Source of the DNA: Blastocystis sp. Blastoise
Lineage: Eukaryota > Sar > Bigyra > Opalinata > Blastocystidae
Direction: 5' to 3'
Assembly (NCBI GenBank): GCA_039096225.1
Contig: JBBPEB010000006.1
Span: 862,501-926,500 of the forward strand
DNA: 64,000 nucleotides
Under the pieces are notes generated by a model. That model did not search any database, was not told the origin of the DNA, and saw only the letters and a list, made by a program, of their open reading frames with translations. Both the position numbers and the translations under genes were made by a program. Below, piece by piece: positions 48,355 through 64,000 of the stretch (positions are counted from its first letter, which is position 1; each line of letters starts with the position of its first letter).

Positions 48355-49404
48355 ATGCAACCACAAAACTCATCTATAAAGGCTACCATTCTCCAGAACA
48401 GTGATTCTGCTTCTGAAGCCTACGAAGTCACATTCAACGAATATGGAAAGAATTACAATAGTAATCAACAGGAAAAAGAATATCCTTGTGGTGAATCTTA
48501 TACTCCCCGTTCTGATTATGCTATTGTAATACAAAATGATTCAAATTATGTCTTCTACAGACAAAGATTATATAATTGGATGCTATATGTATGTTATTTT
48601 TTCTATCCAAAATTAAGTATATATATTTCTTATTTAGTTTTGTGAGCAAATGGAATATACTCATGACATTGCTTATACTGCAATGAATTACGTTGACAGA
48701 TATCTTTCTTGTGTCAAAGTATCTTCTAATGATCTCCCAACATTAAGTTATTGTTGTTTCCATCTTGCATCCCTTGAAACAGATAGAAAGAATATGTACA
48801 CATTTGTATGTTATGTTTATAATTCAACATTATGTATTATTTATATAGAAACATTTATGTCATGATACTGGTATTAATAATGAAAAAGAAGTTCGTAAAT
48901 ATCTCATGAAAATCTTAGATGTTTTAAAATTCCGTTTAAATCCTACTACTCCTTATGATATTCTATATACTATATTAAAATATGTAGACGCTACTTCTCT
49001 ATTTGATGCTTATTCAAATGAACTAGATAAATTATGTCCAAGTATATTATTATTATGTTTATATTATATAGTTTTTTTTTTTTTATTATAATGCTTATTA
49101 TATTTATTATATTATTATTATTATATATTATTATTATTATATTATAGATTACGATCTTTTGGCATTTACTCCTTATGAAATAGTAATAACAGTTGTACCT
49201 TATTTTTGGTATTGTTATTATCATTCACAACATCCTGTTCTTTATGAATTAGCCAAGACTGTATCGCGTCTTACAAAGAAGACGATATTTAACTTCATTT
49301 GTTCTTATCCTCAAGATATGGATGCCCTATTTATAGAGATATATGATCATAAACCTACGATGAATGGAGAATCACCTTTCTCTGTCACTTCTATGTATCA
49401 TTAA
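48355..49404 (+). CDS. Cyclin
   Basis: Cyclins bind and activate cyclin-dependent kinases. ATG at 48355 (MQPQNSSIKATIL) begins a ~75-residue polar N-terminus, followed by the cyclin box: YRQRLYNWMLYFCEQMEY, TAMNYVDRYLS, LPTLSYCCFHLASLE. The second half has KYLMKILDVLKFRLNPTTPY, matching the 'L-x-W-R-L-x-P-T-P' join between the two cyclin folds, then a C-terminal helical domain (AFTPYEIVITVVPYFWYCYY). Four or five exons, stop at 49402-49404. The type (A/B/D) cannot be fixed; no destruction box is evident in the short N-terminus. Confidence 0.85.
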
Positions 49405-50274
49405 TACTATTATATCTTTATCCTTATATATATATATATTTATATATATATATACAGCATCTATGTATTATATAGGATAACAATTAGGGTATATCTATAT
49501 ATGTCCCTACATTATTCTTAATTATTTTATATATTGTATATTTCTACAAATCTATATAAACAGCCAGCTCTATTTCATTCTTTTGATATTTTTGTATTAT
49601 ATATCTGTTCTCTTCTCTCTCTCTATATATATATATATACCTGTATATTAGTAATCTATATTATAATATTATTCAACAGTAAATACTGTCCTAATATTAA
49701 TTTCTCTTTCATTTATATATATAAGTCTTTTTGTTTCCTGTTTAATTATATTACCCCTAATAATGTCCTTATGTATATATATCTGAATCTTTCTATCATG
49801 GACCTATATAACTATATGCTTTATTTATATCTCATTTCACCTATTTACATATATATTCATTTTTATATATGGATTTTACTTTCTTTAAAAAAAACAACTA
49901 TTATTTTAATTTTCTATAGATTTTTTTCTCCTTTTTTCTCTGTTTTTTTTTTTTTCTTTTATTTTTTTAAATTTTTCTGAATACTATTTCTACAAATTAA
50001 TAGTGATTTCTTTATTATTAAACTTAACTAGTTTTACTTTTTATTTTTCTCTTTTTTTAAATATGTCCGTTCTAGGCATTTTTTTTTAATTTTTCGTTTT
50101 TTTCTTTTAAATTTAAAATTATTTATTATTATTTATTTCCAAATTCTATTCAATTCATATTTCTATTTCTTTCTTTTTCTTTCATAGATCTATATAGATA
50201 GTTTAATTTTAAATTTTGTTTTCTCTCTTTTTATTTTTTTATGTTTTTATTGTTATCCATACTGATTCATATAT

Positions 50275-50344
<70 letters not shown>

Positions 50345-51291
50345 TTCTGTATAGTAAATTAATTGATTATATATTCTTTTTTCTTTGTTCTATATAAACC
50401 TAGAAATATATATAATATCAATATACATTAACTCATTCATTCTATTCCTTTTGCTTTTGCTACTTCTGTATTTTATCTTTCTTTTAAATGTTTGATTCTA
50501 TATCAACTTTTATTTCTGTTTATGTTATTTCTTTAATGAATTCCTTATATGGTATTATATATGTATTTATCTATTTTATTTCTTCTTTACTAATTTATAT
50601 TTGTTCTAAAACATAATTAATTCTTTATATTCAATTATATCTTTCTTTGATTTCTCTATTTATTTTTATTTTTATGTTTTTCATTTCTATATATTTTATA
50701 TATATACTCTTTTTTTTTTATTTTTATTTTATTCAATAATAATTCTATATTTATTTTATATTGTTTTATTTGATGTTATCCATTTGCATTCTTCGTTTCT
50801 TTTTCTTTTTTTTATCCTTTGAATATTGCAACCTATTGTTATAGGCGTATATATCATATTTCTATGAGTATATATAAATATAAGTAGGTCTTGTATCCTT
50901 GGCTTCTCTTTACTTGTTCTTTATTATATTCTTTTATTTTGTTTTATTTGTACCTTGTTATTTATTTTGTTTGTATCTTTTTATTTTATTTACATATTGG
51001 CTTTGAAATACATATTGATGCAAAGTTAACATCTTCATTATTATATTTATATATAACATTCACAGGATTATATACAAAGAATTAATATATATTTATGTAA
51101 ATATTGTAATTCAATATTTAGTATTTGTTTTATTTATATTTGTATATCACTTCATGTATATCCTTTTATATTCTAACTATTCATTTATTAACGTTGCACA
51201 TTAATTATATTTTCTTTTATTTTGGTTCTTTTCAAAACATTTTATTAAAGAATATCAACAATACACACTTATAAACAAATTATATATAATA
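49405..51291. other. Long T-rich intergenic region between convergent genes
   Basis: Nearly 1.9 kb of T-rich sequence with short (TA)n runs, including about 60 bp at 50281-50342. The ORF at 49534-49980 is a hydrophobic translation of T-rich DNA. Both flanking genes end here. Confidence 0.6.
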
Positions 51292-53857
<2,566 letters not shown>

Positions 53858-55110
53858 TATTATATCTATAATATGAATATATTTAAAAGAAATAAATTCT
53901 CTTACTTTTAATACTTTTAAAATAAAACGTTTTTCTAGTCTCTTTTTTTGTTGCCAATAAAAAAATCAATGTTTCGATTCAAAAAGCTTGTTTAACTTAT
54001 AAAAGAAGCAAGGAACTATAATATTCTATTGTATCGGTAAACTTCAAGTATTATGTTAGTTTTAATTATGATTCTTAACAAAACAAAACGAAAGAATTAA
54101 TTACGTTTCTAAAACAAACGTCATATAGTTGACAGAAATAACAATAAAACAAATAAAGAAAGTATTAATAATAAAACAAAAAGGAAATGACGAAATAGAA
54201 GCATTAAAAAAAAATTAAAATTACAGATTATAACAGAAGGTGAACTCAATTTCTTATCAAAGAAATGAATATGACATAATAATTAGTATTTGGAAAAATA
54301 AATAAAACATTATTTAGATATGCTAAACATACATTTAGAATCAAATCTTTCCAAAAAAAAAACAAATAAAACAGTTAGTCAAACAAAATATATAAAACAT
54401 AATATACATAAATAAAAAATGAAATACACTTTAGAAAAAAGCATCGCAATAATATCAGAAGATAACATAATATAAATAGCATAAAGAAATTTGTTCAAAA
54501 CTGTCAAACAGTGATAATGTGAATAATTTATAGATAATAAAATTAATGAAAATGTATATATAAATAATATGGTGATGTATAAATATATATAATACAAATA
54601 AAGATTGTATAAAAATATCGTTTTCTTAACTTTCAAAAAAAGTGATAGATAAATGAGCATATAAAATGGAATAAATACTTAAGAGCAAACAAATATAAAA
54701 AGAAAAAAAGGAAAAAAAATTGAAAAGTAATGTATATAAAAAAGAAAAATAAATAATGAATGATATAAAAGTGGAAATAGAAGCGAAAGAGCAGAATAGT
54801 AATTATCTATACAAAAGAGAGTATAGAGAAAGATAGAATCAAATATAAAGATAAATATAATTAAGGTATATATATATATATATAATTGAAGAACAGTATA
54901 ATATATTATATAAAAAAAATAACGATAGAAACACAATATTCCCTGTTATATAGATATTAAAGATATACTATAGTATACATAATAGAGAAAACTATGACGA
55001 AAGATGACTAGATATAAACTAGTTTATGATTATATATATATATATAGATAGATAGATATATATATAAATAGATATAATAAAGAAGATGATAAATAAATCA
55101 TTGAACAATA
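53858..55110. other. Intergenic region, 1.25 kb
   Basis: Upstream flank of the zinc-knuckle gene and 3' flank of the next minus-strand gene. Ile/Leu/Tyr-rich ORFs at 54379-54936 reflect A/T-rich sequence and are not called. Confidence 0.55.
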
Positions 55111-56482
55111 TTATAGACAAATCAGAGGATATTGTTCAACACAAATCACGACAGAATCGCGGTTATCGTACATTTCTGAGGCGATTTCTTCGAATGTTTT
55201 GGAGTTATAATAAGAGAGAAGGATTTTTCCACTATATTTTGATGGATTTGTGAATGTATATATATAGTCTTTCTGAGATGTGGTATGTAGAGGAATAGAG
55301 TATATTATACCACTTACTATGATAGTATCATAATATATTGCAAAGAGGAGGGATGTAGATTGTCCAGTCACGTGAGATGTGAGGGACTTTTCAAAGATAT
55401 CCTCAGAGAGACACCAAACAGGTGATTCACGCGTATAGCACGTATTTAGACAAGTGAAGAGAAGAGAAGAGAGAGAAGATGAAGAAGAATAGATTTTATT
55501 CGAAGAAGAAAGATTGATTGATAATAATCGCATAGATGAATAAGCTATTTGAATAGAAGATGGAATAATATATTGTCTGTCAATAAAGGAGTTTTGAAAG
55601 GAAAGTGAAAGAATACATGATTCATCATAAATAGATTCCCCTGGGAAACAAGGCGATGTTTGAATACTACCATAAGGAGAAGGAGAAAGAGAAATACTAT
55701 CAATAGGACTTGCTAAAGCATAATACTATATATATAGATATATATAAAGAGAAATAGTCAAAACATAATATTGAATAAATACAAAAGAAATAAATATAGA
55801 AATATAAAGTTATATCTATATACTTCATCAATACAAGTCATATTTTTATTTTCTGTATAATTAATTGTAAGTGGACTCAGTAGTGAAGAATCTTGTTCAA
55901 CTAGATAAATCATATATATTATAATATTATATATAAACATATACAATTACAATCTATATTATTCTTAAAAAATTCTGAAGGTTCTTTTGGAATTAAGCAG
56001 GGATTTTCATCTGAATATGAATTATTATTCATTGAAAGAAAACAAGATGGAATCTATAACGTATAAATATATATAATGTAAAAAATAATAACTTACAAAA
56101 ATATGAATTACATCATCATTCTGTAAACCATAATAATTAATAGTATTTTCCATATTAAGACATGTATCCTGATATTGAATACTCAAAAACATAATATCAG
56201 CTTCATCAATAGGTAACGAAAAATGCTATTAAAAAAATAATAGTATATAATACTACATTAAAATACATCGATTAAATCAGAAAGTAAGCATTTGATCGTT
56301 TTTGATATTGAAAATGTATAATACCATCCAAATGAGCAACAATCACAAAATAGATTCACAACATTTGTTTTAGACTTAAGACTTTGCAAGAATCCAGTCA
56401 TACTTATCGTAAATGAATAGTATAGAAATAAAATATCTATATAAGACCTTAATATATCACTATAAATATGATGAACACTCAT
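55111..56482 (-). CDS. Unknown protein, possible N-terminal ubiquitin-like domain
   Basis: Six or so exons read leftwards from ATG at 56480-56482 to a stop at 55111. The first exon may contain a further small intron (GTCTTATATAG...), in which case the chain becomes MSVHHIYSDI... joined near MTGFLQSLKSK. The first ~90 residues (TNVVNLFCDC, ISKTIKCLLSDLID, LPIDEADIMFLSIQY, INYYGLQNDDVIHIF) follow the strand-helix-strand order of a ubiquitin fold, ending in the L-x-N-D-D-x-I-H-I-F pattern of that fold. The rest is Ser-rich with FFKNNID, FPGESIYDE and a C-terminal domain (VSGIIYSIPLHTTSQKDYIY, FEEIASEMYDNRDSVVIC). I do not recognise the family; the ubiquitin-like reading is an inference. Confidence 0.55.
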
Positions 56483-57855
56483 TTTGAATAAAGAAAAAAG
56501 AGAGTCGGTCGAAAAGATGTGTCATTTCGCCTAAAAGGCGAATAGACCTGTCCATCGGGAGATTTTCTTTTTTTAAATGACGCCCTTTTCCAAGAAAATG
56601 ATTGGTTCCCAGTACTTCAAGAAAAAGTGGAGAAGATGCAACCTGTCGGTATCGCCCTATAATTTGAGGGCATTTTAATTGTCTTCGGTTTATGATGAAT
56701 ATTTCTATTTATTTCCTTAATCTTGACATTTTTTCCATTTTTTGGAAACACATCCGATAAAGAAGATGATTTTCAACGTCATAAAGATTTTTTTTCTTCG
56801 TGTAAAGAAGATCTTTATTTTAATTAATATATAGCTAACGGATGAATTAGACAGATATTATTGGTAGTTAGCTGCTTTATTTAAAAATGGATGATGCTTT
56901 TATTATTTGTTCTTTGGAAATAAGTCATCAACTAGATATCTTGAATATATTTACTTAATTGTTATTTATTAATATTCATTACTGCATTGTAAAGAGTCTA
57001 CTATAGTCAGATTTTATTTTTATATCCTGTTTTTTATTTTTACAGCAAAAATTTTATCCTTTTTTGAAACGGGATAAAAAATTTTTTGTTTGTATATTAT
57101 TGAGTATAGTTTTACTTTATTTCGGTTATTTTAAATATATTCGATGCCTACATATATATAATGAATTAAAATTAGCAATGATATACGTTGTATTTAATAA
57201 AGAAAATGATTCCATTCCTATTTCTTTCATGAAGAAATATATTGAACTATTCCTATATGTTCAGATTAAGTTCTTCTGTTATATTAAATTATTTTTCTGC
57301 TATAAATGTGTATTTGAATAGAGTGATTTCTTGTAAACCTTGTGAGATATGAATATCTCAGTAAAAATGATTTTCTAATTCATTGATTCGTAGTATAAGA
57401 TATAAAACTTTGAATAAAGTTCAAAATTAATTATCTTGTATTATTAGTAAAATCTTTATTTAATTAGACGATTTATTCAGTATTAGCATTCTAATTACAT
57501 TTTTAAGTTTTATAGCTATTGTTATTAACATAATTCAAAACAATTTGAATCATAATTCTTTTTTTATAATCATAGTAGCGTATATCTATATAGATATATG
57601 CATTATGATGACTTTTATATATAAGTCAAACAATAACAACATGTATAATCACGTTTATTTGTAATAACAAACCAACTAATTAGCTTTATACGTTTGTTTG
57701 TAAATCTCTATTTAAAATAAAAACATATAAAAAATAAAATTTAAGTAATATTCAGATTGTTTTGTTACTGACGATAATCGATTAAATTTGCTGAAAAATA
57801 TTTTGATTCTATATGTTTTTAAACTAATCATTTATTAGTTCCAATATTTGTTGCT
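56483..57855. other. Divergent intergenic region, 1.4 kb
   Basis: Shared upstream region of the possible ubiquitin-like gene and the Mad3-like gene. It contains a relatively GC-rich patch at 56515-56680, a transposon-end-like segment at 57024-57085, and an ORF at 57064-57321 without ATG start that is not called. Confidence 0.5.
57024..57085. repeat. Possible solo remnant of a hAT end
   Basis: The order CCTGTTTTTT, ATTTTTACAGCAAAAATTTT, ATCC, TTTTTTGAAACGGGATAAAA closely parallels the left subterminal part of the hAT (15594-15655: CCGGTTTTTG, ATTTTTACAGTCAAAATTTT, AGCC, GATTTTGAAACCAGCTAAAA). Changes in the paired boxes keep their complementarity (TATCC / GGATA here, AGC / GCT there). No partner end or target duplication was found. 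Confidence 0.45.
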
Positions 57856-62411
<4,556 letters not shown>

Positions 62412-63300
62412 TCAGTTTCAATATTCACTTTCATAGAAATAACAACTCAATTACTATTGTTTTATAAAGACAAACTTGTACTATAAAATCTATATTTTTT
62501 TAATTTTTTTTTTTTTTTAATTTTTCACTATTTGTTTTCATTTTTTATTAATAATGATTTGTTTTGATTTGTTTTGTATTATAGATATAATATTACTGGC
62601 ATTATAAAGTAATGTAGTATTGTTTTCTAAACACAAAGAAACTCGACATGTTAAAATTGTATATTACTTATTGCCAATCGATTATAATTAATTAAATTTA
62701 TTGATATAAAAACAATTCGATAAATAAACTAATACTATATGGATTGATATGTATCTTATTGTGGAAAAACAAATTCTCAAACAATACTATAAACTCAGTT
62801 ATTTATCATGAAATTTATAATAAGAACATTTGTTTTATACTAAATAAAAACATTGAAAAAGTTAACATTATCTTAAAATTATTGAGCTAAAACCTTGTTG
62901 ATGAAATATATATCATCAATGATTATTCTACATATAATAATAAATAAAACCCATGATTAATTCTTATCATTCAATTTTTTAAATATTTTATTCTTTAATA
63001 ACATTTCATGTTATAAAAATAAATTATTCTGAGAAAAAAATATAAACAAATAATAATGTTTCATTAACAAAAACAAAACAAAAATAATAACAAAAAAATA
63101 TTTAAATAATGATTCAATAAGTAAGCACCACAAAATAGGAGAAAACTTGATAAATATAATTAAATATTGAAAAAAACAAAAAAGCCCAACTGAAATATGG
63201 AAAACAGATTTTGTTATCAAAATGTAGATTTTGAATACAAATCAAAAGTGACAGCATTGTTAAGATGAATTACAAGAGTTTCAAAAAATATCACAACTTT
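62412..63300. other. Intergenic region, 0.9 kb
   Basis: 3' flank of the Mad3-like gene: a poly-T tract near 62497-62520 and A/T-rich DNA with no ORF of note. A minus-strand ORF at 63011-63220 is hydrophobic noise. Confidence 0.5.
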
Positions 63301-63324
63301 ATTTATCGAAACTATTGAGCCACT

Positions 63325-64000
63325 CATAGAGCGGTTCAAAAGTTGCGACAAAAGTTGCGACAAGTTGCGACAAAAGTTGCGACAAGTTGCGACAAAAGTT
63401 GCGAAAAAGTTGTGACAAGTTGCGACAAAGTTGCGACAAGTTGCGACAAGTTGCGACACTTTTTATATCTCATTTGTAAGCCATATATTTATTATATTAT
63501 ATATTTAAATATATAATTATAGACAGATTTACATGATGATTACATAAATAATTTTTAAATAAATTAAAAATAAGTTTAATACTCTTAATAAGCGTTTTAA
63601 ACACTAAAAATTGATTTTTTAAAGTCAAATTTATTCTATAAATATCGTTATTTTAATCAGTTTAACAATCTTTTAACGATTTTTAAAATATTATATTATT
63701 TTTATATTATAAGAATAATGTTATTAAATATAAAAAGTGAAAAATTGAATGTCATAGATAGAGCTGTTCAAAAGTTGCGACAAAAGTTAAGACAAGTTAA
63801 GACAGTTGCGACACTTTTTATATGCTATTTGTAAGCCATATATTTATTATATAATATATTTAAATAAATAATTATAAAGATATTTTCATGATGATTACAT
63901 AAATAATTTTTAAATAAATTTAGAATTAGTTTAATACCTAAAATAAGCGTTTTAAACACTAAAATTTGAAATTTTTGAAATTGATAAGTGAAATTCATTA
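63325..64000. repeat. Satellite-like tandem repeat with GTTGCGACAA minisatellite (runs off the edge)
   Basis: A block of GTTGCGACAA/GTTGCGACAAAA units (63341-63459), then a unique segment starting CACTTTTTATAT and ending TAAGCGTTTTAAACACTAAAA, then about 110 bp of spacer, then the same order again from 63766 (shorter minisatellite with GTTAAGACAA variants) to past 63960. The shared flanking segments are 355 bp apart. At least two units are visible and the array continues beyond the window. Confidence 0.8.

Noticed and set aside
49534-49980. 148-codon plus-strand ORF with hydrophobic segments
   Set aside because: Translation of T-rich intergenic DNA; no ATG-context, splice or family support.
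57064-57321. 85-codon plus ORF with a hydrophobic start
   Set aside because: No ATG at its start and it overlaps the hAT-end-like segment; nothing else supports it.
63217-63459. Minus-strand ORF with repeated VATCRNF units
   Set aside because: The period comes from the GTTGCGACAA minisatellite; there is no conserved protein pattern and the neighbouring unit breaks the frame.

Overview
The window is extremely AT-rich eukaryotic nuclear DNA. Genes are cut into many short exons by small introns that are mostly TA repeats (donor GTATAT/GTATGT, acceptor (TA)nTAG). Coding regions carry long Asn, Asn-Met and Ser tracts, and intergenic DNA is nearly pure A+T. Gene content (glucosidase II beta, AAAP amino acid transporter, IBA57-like protein, Mad3/BubR1-like checkpoint protein, zinc-knuckle RNA-surveillance-like protein, qRRM protein, cyclin) is ordinary eukaryotic housekeeping. 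The style fits a very AT-rich, intron-rich fungus such as an anaerobic chytrid (Neocallimastigomycota); this placement is inference only.

Layout. 1-549: C-terminal exon of an acidic protein. 1894-14452: five minus-strand genes (coiled-coil protein, glucosidase II beta, amino acid transporter, two tandem short-chain dehydrogenases). 15534-30283: a nest of mobile elements. 30409-43087: three plus-strand genes (unidentified long protein, MORN-repeat protein, qRRM protein with a huge Asn-Met region). 44182-47246: minus-strand IBA57-like gene and a small hypothetical gene. 48355-49404: cyclin. 51292-56482: minus-strand zinc-knuckle protein and a possible ubiquitin-like-domain protein. 57856-62411: Mad3-like gene. 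63300-64000: start of a satellite-like tandem array.

The nest is the centrepiece. A 14,750-bp hAT transposon has perfect 71-bp terminal inverted repeats and a perfect 8-bp target duplication (CTAGAATT). Its transposase can be spliced conceptually into one open 882-residue frame. Intron 3 of that gene is 10.7 kb because a 10,576-bp Helitron sits inside it (A/T insertion site; 5' TC, 3' GC-rich hairpin plus CTAG). That Helitron is a chimera: its 5' end and truncated Rep gene belong to element A, but its 3' terminus belongs to a second, 2.7-kb non-autonomous Helitron (B) nested in the Rep gene. Both Helitrons carry a ~490-bp tandem repeat and a cloverleaf-foldable tRNA-like element with compensatory changes between copies. 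The Rep gene opens with a run of ten symmetric phase-1 mini-exons, nine of which encode a repeated Gly-Ser-Ser...Leu-Glu-like motif.

A second signal cuts across the host genes: a GC-rich palindrome-like motif (TTCCC-NN-GGGAA and close variants, often with a CCCGCGGG core) occurs about twenty times, inside exons and in all three reading frames, in otherwise AT-saturated DNA. All coordinates for spliced genes were derived by hand from frame continuity and splice-site consensus; exact exon ends are less certain than overall gene extents.
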